From the NCBI RefSeq assembly GCF_013166575.1, contig NZ_JABKKE010000003.1:62001-126000 (forward strand): a stretch of 64,000 bases of DNA, read 5' to 3'. Numbering within the stretch: position 1 is the first letter of the stretch; each line of letters starts with the position of its first letter. The notes under the pieces are model-generated. The model ran no database searches. It was not told the DNA's origin and saw only the letters and a program-made list of their open reading frames with translations. Source of the DNA: Xylanibacter rodentium (GTDB lineage: Bacteria > Bacteroidota > Bacteroidia > Bacteroidales > Bacteroidaceae). Positions 35,486-43,858 of this stretch are shown in pieces. A program made the translations under genes and the position numbers.

Positions 35486-37402
35486 ATGAGCATATTAAAC
35501 AAACTGTCACATTGGTATTTCTCAAAAGACGCCCTGCCGTATTGGTGCGTCTTTATCTTTGACTGCCTTGTTGTCATATTCTCAGGACTTACGTGCTACA
35601 CACTTGACCATGGCGCCGAAATGACATCAGACAACTTCATGCCCATAGTGGGCACGCTGTCTTTCTACCTTATATTCTATATCATCGGATTCAGAGCCAT
35701 GCACACCTACTCGGGAGTGATGAGATATACATCGTTTTCCGATATAAGCAGAATTGCAATGGGCAATTTCATCGGAGTGACAATCATTGCCATACTAAGA
35801 CAATTCTTCAACTTCGACGATTGGTTCGTGCCCATAAGGATGCGCGAACTGGCATCGACGTTCGTCCTCTCCACAGTAATCATGTGGACGGCACGCATGA
35901 TCGTCAAATACATGTTCGAGTATTACCGGATGGACCAGGCAGCCAAACCGGCTTTCATCTACGGTGTGAAGAACGGAGGGACGAGCATAGCCCGCGCCAT
36001 CAACACCGAAGAGACAAGACAGTTCAGGCTGTACGGCTTCATAAGCGACGCTGAAGACATGGTGGGAAAAGAGCTGATGGGAATAAAAGTGTACCGAAAC
36101 GACAGCAACATCGTGAATAAGATGACCGAACTGAATGTCAAGACACTGCTCATCTCACCTCTGAAACAAAAGGCACTTGCCAACAATCCCGTAATGGCAG
36201 ACCAGCTGATAGAAGCCGGCATATCCATACTTATAATGAACACCACAACCGAATGGGACGGTAAAAGCGACATTTCAACCAATCAGCTGAAAGAAATCGA
36301 AATAGAAGACCTGCTGCCGCGCGACGAGATACAGACAGACCTCAAGGCTGTCGGTGACATGCTGCGCGGTAAGAGCATCATGATAACCGGTTCGGCAGGA
36401 AGCATCGGCAGCGAGATAGCACGTCAGGTGGCCGAGTTCATGCCGGAGAGAATTGTAATGATAGACCAGGCGGAAACCCCTCAGCACGACATGCGCCTGT
36501 TCATGAAAAAGACATATCCGCACATCAAGTCCGAAACCATTGTCACGTCGATATGCAACCAAAGCCGCATGGAAACGCTCTTCAAGATGTACAAGCCCGA
36601 CTATCTGTTCCATGCAGCGGCCTACAAGCATGTGCCGATGATGGAAGACAACCCATGCGAGGCCATCCAGAACAACGTTAACGGAACAAGGATAATAGCA
36701 GATCTGTCGGTGAAATACGGCGTAAAGAAATTTGTCATGATATCGACCGACAAGGCCGTAAACCCGACAAACGTCATGGGATGCTCCAAGCGCATTTGTG
36801 AGATATATGTGCAAAGTCTCGACAAGGCCATCAAGAACAACAGCAAGAACGGTGTTACACAGTTCGTCACAACACGTTTCGGCAACGTCCTCGGCTCAAA
36901 CGGATCGGTGATACCGCTGTTCAAGGAACAGATAAAGAACGGAGGGCCGCTGACAGTGACCCATCCTGACATCTTCAGATACTTCATGCTCATACCCGAA
37001 GCATGCAAACTCGTGCTCGAAGCCGGAACGAAAGGACACGGAGGAGAGATATTCGTATTCGACATGGGTGCACCGGTAAAGATTGCAGACTTGGCAAGAC
37101 GCATGATAAAGCTGAGCGGCGCCAACAACATCGACATAAAATATACAGGACTGCGAGACGGCGAGAAACTGTACGAGGAAGTGCTCAACGACCAAGAGAT
37201 AACCAAACCGACATTCAACAAGAAGATAAAAATAGCAACGGTCAGAGAGTATGATTTCAACAAAGTGAAGAATATGATAGACATACTGATAGCCGAAAGC
37301 TATAAGTATGACGATATGAAGACCGTAACGGAGATGAAAAAGATTGTACCGGAATATAAAAGCAATCACTCCAAATACGAAGTATTGGACACTGAAAAAT
37401 AA
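35486..37402 (+). CDS. Membrane nucleotide-sugar dehydratase, CapD/FlaA1/PglF-like
   Basis: A 638-aa protein: four N-terminal transmembrane helices, a first Rossmann-like domain (FIYGVKNGGTSIARAI), and a second SDR-type domain with TGSAGSIGSEIARQVAEF, HAAAYKHVPMMEDNP and MISTDKAVNPTNVMGCSKR. These mark UDP-GlcNAc 4,6-dehydratases of the PglF/CapD class, where the usual YxxxK Tyr is replaced by Met, as seen here (NVMGCSK). The product is a UDP-4-keto-6-deoxy sugar that the nearby aminotransferase can use. Confidence 0.92.
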   Translation: MSILNKLSHWYFSKDALPYWCVFIFDCLVVIFSGLTCYTLDHGAEMTSDNFMPIVGTLSFYLIFYIIGFRAMHTYSGVMRYTSFSDISRIAMGNFIGVTIIAILRQFFNFDDWFVPIRMRELASTFVLSTVIMWTARMIVKYMFEYYRMDQAAKPAFIYGVKNGGTSIARAINTEETRQFRLYGFISDAEDMVGKELMGIKVYRNDSNIVNKMTELNVKTLLISPLKQKALANNPVMADQLIEAGISILIMNTTTEWDGKSDISTNQLKEIEIEDLLPRDEIQTDLKAVGDMLRGKSIMITGSAGSIGSEIARQVAEFMPERIVMIDQAETPQHDMRLFMKKTYPHIKSETIVTSICNQSRMETLFKMYKPDYLFHAAAYKHVPMMEDNPCEAIQNNVNGTRIIADLSVKYGVKKFVMISTDKAVNPTNVMGCSKRICEIYVQSLDKAIKNNSKNGVTQFVTTRFGNVLGSNGSVIPLFKEQIKNGGPLTVTHPDIFRYFMLIPEACKLVLEAGTKGHGGEIFVFDMGAPVKIADLARRMIKLSGANNIDIKYTGLRDGEKLYEEVLNDQEITKPTFNKKIKIATVREYDFNKVKNMIDILIAESYKYDDMKTVTEMKKIVPEYKSNHSKYEVLDTEK

Positions 37403-37458
37403 AAAGGAATCCATCAGATGCCATTATACGGACATATAGAAAGTACGAAAAAGAAAAA

Positions 37459-38085
37459 ATGGGAAACAAAACAGATCATATATACGACGGCATGAACACG
37501 GTGGAACGATGTCTGAAACGAACGATTGACTTCCTTATAGCCTGCCTGTGCCTTGTTTTCTTCTCCCCGCTGTTTCTCATTTGCTACATAGCCGTGCGTA
37601 TGGAAGACAAAGGGCCGGCCATATTCAAGCAGGAACGCATAGGGCGTTTCGGCAAACCTTTCTATATATATAAGTTCCGAAGCATGAAAGTGGATGCGGA
37701 AAAGAACGAACCGGAACTGTGCCAGCAAGAAAACGACACACGGCTGACAAGGACCGGACGATATCTCCGCAACCATCATCTTGACGAATTACCGCAGTTG
37801 TGGAACGTGATAAAAGGAGACATGGCGTTCATCGGTCCACGCCCTGAAAGAGAATATTACATCCGGCAGATAATGGAACACGACCCCCGCTATATTTATC
37901 TTTATCAGATACGTCCCGGAGTGACTTCATATGCCACACTATACAACGGCTATACGGATACCATGGAAAAGATGTTGCGGCGTCTTGAATTCGACTTGTA
38001 CTATCTGGAACATCACTCATGGTGGTTTGATGCCAAAATACTTGTAAACACGTTTCTGAGTATTGTCGCTGGAAAAAAGATCTGA
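37459..38085 (+). CDS. Phosphoglycosyl transferase (second copy in the locus)
   Basis: A 208-aa sugar transferase with the membrane helix DFLIACLCLVFFSPLFLICY, the core KGPAIFKQERIGRFGKPF, YKFRSMKVDAEKNEP, ELPQLWNVIKGDMAFIGPRPE and RPGVTSYATLYNGYTDTME. It is closer in style to the initiating transferases at the ends of Bacteroidales capsule operons. It ends one base before the convergent lipoprotein gene, so no room exists for a separate terminator. Confidence 0.9.
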   Translation: MGNKTDHIYDGMNTVERCLKRTIDFLIACLCLVFFSPLFLICYIAVRMEDKGPAIFKQERIGRFGKPFYIYKFRSMKVDAEKNEPELCQQENDTRLTRTGRYLRNHHLDELPQLWNVIKGDMAFIGPRPEREYYIRQIMEHDPRYIYLYQIRPGVTSYATLYNGYTDTMEKMLRRLEFDLYYLEHHSWWFDAKILVNTFLSIVAGKKI

Positions 38086-38526
38086 TTACATTTTCCTGAA
38101 GCTGAGCCTGAGCACGTCAGTGACAAGTGTCATGCGGCTTCCCTCAAGCTGTTCGATGATGAAAGTCTCGTCAATGGCATTTATACCCAAATGATACAGT
38201 TCCGACGGATCCTCTATCTTGATGTCACCTTCTGTACGGTTGTCCTTGTATGGGTCAAATATATGCAAAGAAGAATCCGTTTTGTCAAAATGGAACAGAT
38301 ATCCTTTATGATACCTGTCATAATCTGTGGCATTAAGAATACCTACCTGTACACTCCAGAAAACACGTCTGCCCGACATGTCGCACATTCCTCCTGTTGA
38401 CAGTGTGTCCACACGCACAAGATGCCAAAAGCCGTCAAGGTCTCCGTTGCCGGATGTCTCTATCTCACACGACATCATGGCCGATATTGCAAATGCCATG
38501 ACGATAATAGACTTTATTGTTTTCAT
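38086..38526 (-). CDS. Small lipoprotein, lipocalin-like
   Basis: A 146-aa protein with a lipoprotein signal (MKTIKSIIVMAFAISAMMSC). The mature part starts with acidic and polar residues and then DGFWHLVRVD, the Trp-containing first strand of lipocalin-like families common in Prevotella. The rest is beta-rich. It is coupled to the Wzi gene (ATGA overlap), suggesting an accessory role at the outer membrane in polysaccharide attachment; that role is inferred. Confidence 0.65.
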   Translation of the reverse strand: MKTIKSIIVMAFAISAMMSCEIETSGNGDLDGFWHLVRVDTLSTGGMCDMSGRRVFWSVQVGILNATDYDRYHKGYLFHFDKTDSSLHIFDPYKDNRTEGDIKIEDPSELYHLGINAIDETFIIEQLEGSRMTLVTDVLRLSFRKM

Positions 38527-40103
38527 AATGACAATAATCCTGTTTTCAATATAGTAATCTGCGCACCGTAATTATCTCCGAGGATACCTCCGAAATCCAT
38601 TCCGTAACCACAGCGGACACTCCAGCCTTTCAGTCTTCTGCCGTTAAACGCGTATGTTGCTTCTGCCATCACACTAACGTTTGTCTTTGCATGGGTATAA
38701 GGTTTGTCGTATGTGCCCAACCCTTCCTGGTATGTCGCCAGAAGCCTATAGCTCACATTGTCTGATGGAGCGCCACCCAATCCGAGATGCAAGGCCATAA
38801 AACGATTGTTGTCCACATTTATGGTTCCTGTCTTATTATAAACAGGCGACCGGTAAAGAGGATTTCCGATGACCTGTCCCCAATGCTGCCACCCTGTGAA
38901 TATGCCATGGTTATAGAAATTGTCACGCCCGCCCACATGATCGTTCATTGACGGAGTGCGGTCGTGATATACCGGACCACTCTGATACTTGGTATAAATG
39001 TATTCGAACACAATATCACGCAACCAAATTCCTTTCTTCAGATTGACCTCCGCACCAAGCATCCAGTCCTTGAAGTCGTAAAGAAGATACTTGCTTTTCT
39101 TCTTTATGTTCCATTCCTCTCCGGTTCCATATCCGTTGTAGTCGAGCTGGAACATGGACGAATGGTCTTCAAAGAACTTATCCACATAAAAATGCGCACC
39201 AAAAATTTCATTCTCATAGTTGACACGCATCATCCAACTGCCCAGCTGATCACCCTCAAAGTTAGTGTATTGTGTCTCATTGGCGTCAGAACCGCCTGGA
39301 ATAAAGGCGTTCCAATAAGCTTTCAGTCCGGTCCCGTTTTCAAATACATTCATTGTTCCTCCACCGGCAGGGACATACGATGTACCGCCGAAAAGTGTTC
39401 CCATCTCCAGCCCCATCTCCACCGACCACGGACAGAACACATCATCGTTGCCGATTTTCAGGTATCCAGCCTTACTGTGATAAAGAACGTTGTCGGCATA
39501 CTTATTACGGCGACCGGTGAAATCATGCTGCCAATTGTCGTCGGTCATACGGCCGAAAGCGACATGTCCCTTCAGGTGTAGCCACCCACGTGTGAGCGGA
39601 ACTGTCCAATACTCAGGCAGAGCCATGCGCACCTGAGGGACAGGGCGTGCATTGATGCCGAAAGTCTGCGAACCGCTTGACAGACTGTTGTTCTTCAGTT
39701 CCATGGGATATTCCTTGCTTCCGACTGTAATAACCCCATGCAGCCAACGACCCTCAACGTAGGCCTGCTGTACTACGACATTGCTCGTGAAACCATACGC
39801 AACGGCCATGTCCACGCCATAACCCATCCCCCAACGGAAAGCCGAATCACGACGCAGAGGGCGCTCCACCGCACCACGCACATATCCGTTCACTTCCTCA
39901 AGCGAACTCAATCCATGTCTGTTGGCATTGATCCACAACGGGGTGTTGCCATTTGACATGGTGGTCTGCAGCCCGGCCCTATACTCAAGATTCTTCCACG
40001 GTTTTTCCCGCTGACCTGTCTCCTGCGCATAGCCGACCGCTCCGCAGCCGGTTATCATAGCCACAAACATATTTAATGTCACAAGTTTACAAAAACGCTG
40101 CAT
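38523..40103 (-). CDS. Capsule assembly Wzi family outer-membrane protein
   Basis: A 526-aa exported beta-barrel-like protein. After the signal region, EYRAGLQTTMSNGNTPLWIN and NRHGLSSLEEVNGYVRGAVE match the Wzi family opening, and NHGIFTGWQHWGQVIGNPLY a later conserved block. Wzi helps hold exported polysaccharide on the cell surface. It faces the plus-strand polysaccharide locus from its far end, which suits a role for that polymer. A TACCTTTG box on the minus strand (40214-40221) may be its -7 element. Confidence 0.88.
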   Translation of the reverse strand: MQRFCKLVTLNMFVAMITGCGAVGYAQETGQREKPWKNLEYRAGLQTTMSNGNTPLWINANRHGLSSLEEVNGYVRGAVERPLRRDSAFRWGMGYGVDMAVAYGFTSNVVVQQAYVEGRWLHGVITVGSKEYPMELKNNSLSSGSQTFGINARPVPQVRMALPEYWTVPLTRGWLHLKGHVAFGRMTDDNWQHDFTGRRNKYADNVLYHSKAGYLKIGNDDVFCPWSVEMGLEMGTLFGGTSYVPAGGGTMNVFENGTGLKAYWNAFIPGGSDANETQYTNFEGDQLGSWMMRVNYENEIFGAHFYVDKFFEDHSSMFQLDYNGYGTGEEWNIKKKSKYLLYDFKDWMLGAEVNLKKGIWLRDIVFEYIYTKYQSGPVYHDRTPSMNDHVGGRDNFYNHGIFTGWQHWGQVIGNPLYRSPVYNKTGTINVDNNRFMALHLGLGGAPSDNVSYRLLATYQEGLGTYDKPYTHAKTNVSVMAEATYAFNGRRLKGWSVRCGYGMDFGGILGDNYGAQITILKTGLLSL

Positions 40104-40213
40104 ATAGAATTGACTTTTGATGCACTCTTAAAGATACATACAAACTCTGTGAAGTCCGTATTTACCATTTCAAACAACGTGAAACAAAATCACGTGCATG
40201 GATTAAGACCCCA

Positions 40214-40221
40214 CAAAGGTA
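40214..40221 (-). promoter_or_regulatory. Possible -7 element for the Wzi operon
   Basis: TACCTTTG on the minus strand, about 110 bases before the Wzi start. No clear -33 is found at the normal spacing. Confidence 0.4.
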
Positions 40222-40305
40222 ATAAAAAAGAAACAAGAACGGACCATGATGTGCATAAAAATTTACCGGACTGTCATACTCCGGCACTCAAACAATCACA
40301 TCATA

Positions 40306-40340
40306 TAGGGAAAATCCCACAGCTACTTAGGGAAAATCCC
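40306..40340. promoter_or_regulatory. Two identical 13-bp operator-like boxes
   Basis: TAGGGAAAATCCC occurs at 40306-40318 and again at 40328-40340, 22 bases apart (about two helical turns). Each box has a GGGA/TCCC dyad. They lie about 80 bases before the start of the His/Asn-rich protein gene, and a TTACTTTG sequence follows at 40364-40371. This is the layout of a tandem activator or repressor site; the regulator is unknown. Confidence 0.55.
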
Positions 40341-40418
40341 TTGCATAGATTCAAAAATTGATGTTACTTTGCATCAGAGACAATAAAAAAGAGTTTAACC
40401 ACATAAAACATCACAATT

Positions 40419-41435
40419 ATGAAAAGGATATTGATGACAATAATAACCATACTGACGATAGCAGTATCGGTAAAGGCCATGAGCTACGAGCAGGCACGCA
40501 GAGAAGCACTCTTCCTTACAGACAAGATGGCATACGAACTCAACCTGAACGACCGTCAATATGATGCCGCCTATGAGATTAATCTCGACTATCTGATGAG
40601 CGTGGCAAGCCGCGACGACCTTTACGGCACATACTGGACACGCCGAAACACCGATTTCGGGCACATTCTTCTCGAATGGCAGTGGAACGCATTCTGTGCA
40701 GCCACATATTTCTATCGTCCGCTATATTGGAATGCAGGCTACTGGCATTTCGGAATATATGCCCGATATCCGCGACGCGACTACTTCTATTTTGCACGCC
40801 CTACAGTATATGTGTCCTATCGCGGAGGCCACAGCTGGCGCAGCAACGGAGGACGAAGCTACTATCACAAGCACAGGCATGAGTTCAAGCACAACGGTGC
40901 ATCACACCACGGCATGCGCGACCGTTGGAACAAAGGTGATTTACACCATAGACAAAACAACCACACAGGCGGCAGTTCGACACACATCACCGTGAACAAT
41001 AAAAACCATAATAAAGACGACAAACACTCGTTTAACCATGGCAACAAACCGTCGGTGAAAGACAATAACCGGTTTGGCGGAAACCGCAGCACATCAAATG
41101 AACACAACATAAAGATGCCGGAGAGAAACAGGACCATGACATTCACCACGGCAACAAAGAAACAAGCAGAAATGCCCAAAAACAGTGCCACAATAAATTC
41201 ATCAAGAAAAGAGAAAATAACAAGCACACGCATACACAACACAACCACATCGAGACCGGCACCGGCCAATCGCATTACGAAAATTTCGAGAGGCAATATG
41301 GGCAACAATACCAAAATAAGCCGACCGACGAACACACAAAAGAGCATACGCACATCAAGTGCAAGCGTCAGATCCAACAGTCATGGCAGAGCTGATAAAG
41401 CCGGAAAATCCAACGGTTTCGGAGGACACAGATAA
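40419..41435 (+). CDS. Secreted His/Asn/Ser-rich protein of unknown function
   Basis: A 338-aa protein with signal peptide (MKRILMTIITILTIAVSVKA). Residues about 20-135 form an ordered, aromatic-rich domain (YEQARREALFLTDKMAYELN, RPLYWNAGYWHFGIYARYP). From about 140 the chain is low-complexity, basic and rich in His, Asn, Ser, Thr and Lys, ending SNGFGGHR. Proteins with this plan are common in Bacteroides and Prevotella, with no function known to me. The His-rich tail might bind metal or polyanions. Confidence 0.7.
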   Translation: MKRILMTIITILTIAVSVKAMSYEQARREALFLTDKMAYELNLNDRQYDAAYEINLDYLMSVASRDDLYGTYWTRRNTDFGHILLEWQWNAFCAATYFYRPLYWNAGYWHFGIYARYPRRDYFYFARPTVYVSYRGGHSWRSNGGRSYYHKHRHEFKHNGASHHGMRDRWNKGDLHHRQNNHTGGSSTHITVNNKNHNKDDKHSFNHGNKPSVKDNNRFGGNRSTSNEHNIKMPERNRTMTFTTATKKQAEMPKNSATINSSRKEKITSTRIHNTTTSRPAPANRITKISRGNMGNNTKISRPTNTQKSIRTSSASVRSNSHGRADKAGKSNGFGGHR

Positions 41436-41500
41436 GTATGAGAAAACAATAAATAGCAGACATCCGTATAAGTTTAAATCGTTAATACAATCTGAAAGAA

Positions 41501-41540
41501 AAGGGAAAGCATGCAAGCCGGCATGTCTTTCCCTTTTTAT
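41501..41540 (+). terminator. Rho-independent terminator
   Basis: The stem GGGAAAGCATGC pairs with GCATGTCTTTCCC with one bulge and is followed by TTTTTAT. It ends the His/Asn-rich protein gene. Confidence 0.85.
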
Positions 41541-41701
41541 TTATTGAGAGCAGTCAAAAGACTGTAGCAAATCTGTAGAATAGACATATATTGAAAACAG
41601 CAAGGCCTGTATCAAAAAAAGAATTCATCCTTCTTTATACTTTCATCGTAAGAATACTAAAATAAAATGAACGTTTTTATTCTGCAAAAGTATTAAAAAT
41701 A

Positions 41702-41733
41702 TTGTGTCATTACAGATATATTCCGTATTTTTG
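41702..41733 (+). promoter_or_regulatory. Promoter of the DUF308 gene
   Basis: TTGT (41702-41705), 20-base spacer, TATTTTTG (41726-41733), about 88 bases before the ATG. It lies in the 386-base gap after the terminator at 41501-41540, in which nothing else is seen. Confidence 0.65.
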
Positions 41734-41821
41734 CAACATACAAAAATTGAGGACATACAGAGCCTACCAAATACAAACAAGAGTTTATTATAAAATAAAA
41801 CGAACAAAAATCTTATTAATT

Positions 41822-42475
41822 ATGAAAGTACTTCAAAGTTCTATTTTCCGCGCGGCCTGCTCTGTCATCATCGGAGGCCTGCTCATAAAATATCCCGATG
41901 TCACAGCAACATGGATTGTAATAGTCATCGGAGTACTATTTCTATTGTCCGGTATCATATCCGTTGCAATATATATCAGTGAAAGACGCAACACTGGCGG
42001 CACTACAGTCATAGACTCAAACGGCAATGTCATTGCCGGAGGATCACCTCCGTTTCCTATCGTCGGAGTGGGCAGCATTATCCTCGGACTGTTTCTGTCC
42101 TTGCGTCCCAACTTTGTTATCGACACAATGGCATACATTCTCGGAGCAATACTTATCTTAGGGGCCGTCAACCAAATGGTATGTCTCGTCTCGGCAGGTA
42201 AGATAAAACGTATACCGCTGTTTTTCTGGATAAGTCCGGCACTTGTCCTTATTATCGGACTGGTTGCAATAGTACATCCTATATGGATTGCAAGCGCTCC
42301 ACTGATCATTATAGGCTGGAGCCTATTGCTATATGGAGTTACCGAAGTGATAAACGCACTTAAAATCAATACCGACCGCCGGCATTTCGAAAAGACCATG
42401 ATGCAGTCGGCAACAACCGATGCCCATAATCCCGGTGACAACTATATGGAAGACGACTCTGCCAAAAAGGAATAA
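41822..42475 (+). CDS. DUF308/HdeD-family membrane protein
   Basis: A 217-aa inner-membrane protein with six hydrophobic helices in three pairs, each with the small-residue pattern of DUF308 (IIGGLLIKYPDVTATWIVIV, GVGSIILGLFLSLRPNFVID, LVLIIGLVAIVHPIWIASAP). HdeD, the best-known relative, is tied to acid resistance in E. coli. The start at 41822 is chosen because the longer frame begins in the promoter region. The C-terminal tail is polar. Confidence 0.85.
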   Translation: MKVLQSSIFRAACSVIIGGLLIKYPDVTATWIVIVIGVLFLLSGIISVAIYISERRNTGGTTVIDSNGNVIAGGSPPFPIVGVGSIILGLFLSLRPNFVIDTMAYILGAILILGAVNQMVCLVSAGKIKRIPLFFWISPALVLIIGLVAIVHPIWIASAPLIIIGWSLLLYGVTEVINALKINTDRRHFEKTMMQSATTDAHNPGDNYMEDDSAKKE

Positions 42476-42532
42476 GCGAAAGAATGGCTGGAGGTGAATT
42501 TAAAAAAAGGCATCTCCATCTCTTAGTGTAGG

Positions 42533-42606
42533 CCCATATTCTTGCATTTTGCCGCAGAAAATTGTATTTATGGATAAATTCATGCAGCCAAATACAAGAA
42601 TATGGG
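42533..42606. terminator. Inverted repeat between convergent genes, possible bidirectional terminator
   Basis: CCCATATTCTTGCATTT (42533-42549) and AAATACAAGAATATGGG (42590-42606) are complementary except at one position, separated by 40 bases. It lies between the convergent DUF308 and udk genes. The loop is long for a simple terminator. Confidence 0.5.
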
Positions 42607-42618
42607 TCTGATGATTTT

Positions 42619-43242
42619 TCAAGATTGTCGCACATTGGTGACAATCCCTTCTATATATGACCTGAGAATGCTTATTCCCGTCTTATTCTCTCCACCGAGC
42701 GGAACAATGAGATCTGCATACTTCTTGGTTGGCTCGATAAATTGCTCGTGCATTGGTTTCAGCACTTTCAGATATCGGTCAATCACCATGTCTACCGTAC
42801 GCCCACGCTCTATCACGTCACGCTGGATATTGCGTATAAGGCGTTCGTCAGAATCCGTATCCACAAATATCTTCAAATCCATCATCTCGCGCAGACGTTT
42901 GTTGAGCAATGTCATTATTCCCTCGATTATTATCACCGGGTGCGGCTCCACATGCACAGTTTCCGGCAGACGGTTACATTTCAGATAAGAATAAGTGGGT
43001 TGTTCGACGGCCAAACCGGCCTTGAGCATCTTGATATGCTCCGTAAGCAACTTCCAGTCAAAAGCATCCGGATGATCAAAATTGATCGAATGACGCTCCT
43101 CGTCAGTCATACCTGTGGTATCATTATAATACGAATCAAGCGGCACCACAGCCACATAGTGTGGCGGAAGCGCCTCGGCTATCTTCTTCACGACGGTGGT
43201 TTTGCCTGAACCTGTACCACCTGCAATTCCTATTATTGTCAT
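42619..43242 (-). CDS. udk: Uridine kinase
   Basis: A 207-aa P-loop kinase. Walker A GGTGSGKTTVVKKI at residues 8-21; YYNDTTGMTDEERHSINFDHPDAFDW carries the substrate-binding and catalytic Asp region; EGIMTLLNKRLREMMDLKIF and IRRDV-type RNIQRDVIERGR follow. It phosphorylates uridine and cytidine in pyrimidine salvage. The length is that of Udk. The next gene in the same direction encodes a base-excision glycosylase. Confidence 0.95.
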   Translation of the reverse strand: MTIIGIAGGTGSGKTTVVKKIAEALPPHYVAVVPLDSYYNDTTGMTDEERHSINFDHPDAFDWKLLTEHIKMLKAGLAVEQPTYSYLKCNRLPETVHVEPHPVIIIEGIMTLLNKRLREMMDLKIFVDTDSDERLIRNIQRDVIERGRTVDMVIDRYLKVLKPMHEQFIEPTKKYADLIVPLGGENKTGISILRSYIEGIVTNVRQS

Positions 43243-43272
43243 ATTTCTAATATTGATTATATATTATGTCAT

Positions 43273-43836
43273 CTACAGTCCGAAGACTTTACGGTAAAAC
43301 TCTGCTTTCCACTCTATCGGCCTCGGATAGGCCCTTGAAGACGACGGCATGCGCCATATCGTATACCGGCGTCCTGCAAAATCAGCTTCTATACTCTTGC
43401 CCACTTGAGGAGTTTCAACTCCTATAATGCCACTCAAGGTCTCAGCGGCTTTCTGTCCTGTAACAACAATCGAGCTACATATAGGAATAGCTTCAAGCAG
43501 AGCGGCCAGGTTTACAGGACGCACTATCTGAAGAAAATTGTCTGAAGCATTGTTTTTCAACCGCACCACCTCTTCGGCAGTGTCATACAACGCTATTCCC
43601 TGTTCACGGCAAAATGCTTCAATCCGTTCTCGGTCGAACCTTTTTTCACCGGGACAGATGAAATGGTTCTTGTCACCGGCAAATATATATCCGAGTATTC
43701 TCCACATATCGTTTTGAAAATTAGGATAAAAGAAATCCATCGACCAACGCACTCGCTGCGGCGGAAAACTTCCCAGCATCAGTACCCGTGCACCCAACGG
43801 CAAAAAAGGACTCAACGGATGCTTCTCTGCATTCAT
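43273..43836 (-). CDS. Uracil-DNA glycosylase superfamily protein (deoxyinosine glycosylase type)
   Basis: A 187-aa protein opening HPLSPFLPLGARVLMLGSFPP, with MLGSFPPQRVRWSMDFFYPN carrying the catalytic-loop region and NDMWRILGYIF after it; IVVTGQKAAETL and WRMPSSSRAYPRPIEWKAEF near the end. This matches the DNA-deoxyinosine/uracil glycosylase (UDG family 6-like) group that removes deaminated bases. It lies upstream of udk, which it may share a transcript with. Confidence 0.85.
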   Translation of the reverse strand: MNAEKHPLSPFLPLGARVLMLGSFPPQRVRWSMDFFYPNFQNDMWRILGYIFAGDKNHFICPGEKRFDRERIEAFCREQGIALYDTAEEVVRLKNNASDNFLQIVRPVNLAALLEAIPICSSIVVTGQKAAETLSGIIGVETPQVGKSIEADFAGRRYTIWRMPSSSRAYPRPIEWKAEFYRKVFGL

Positions 43837-43858
43837 ATTGCTTCGGATTTTATATTTT

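Noticed and set aside
40306..40340. Paired boxes as a riboswitch or terminator
   Set aside because: The dyads are only 4 bp with a 3-bp centre, too weak for a stable RNA hairpin; DNA-binding sites are more plausible.
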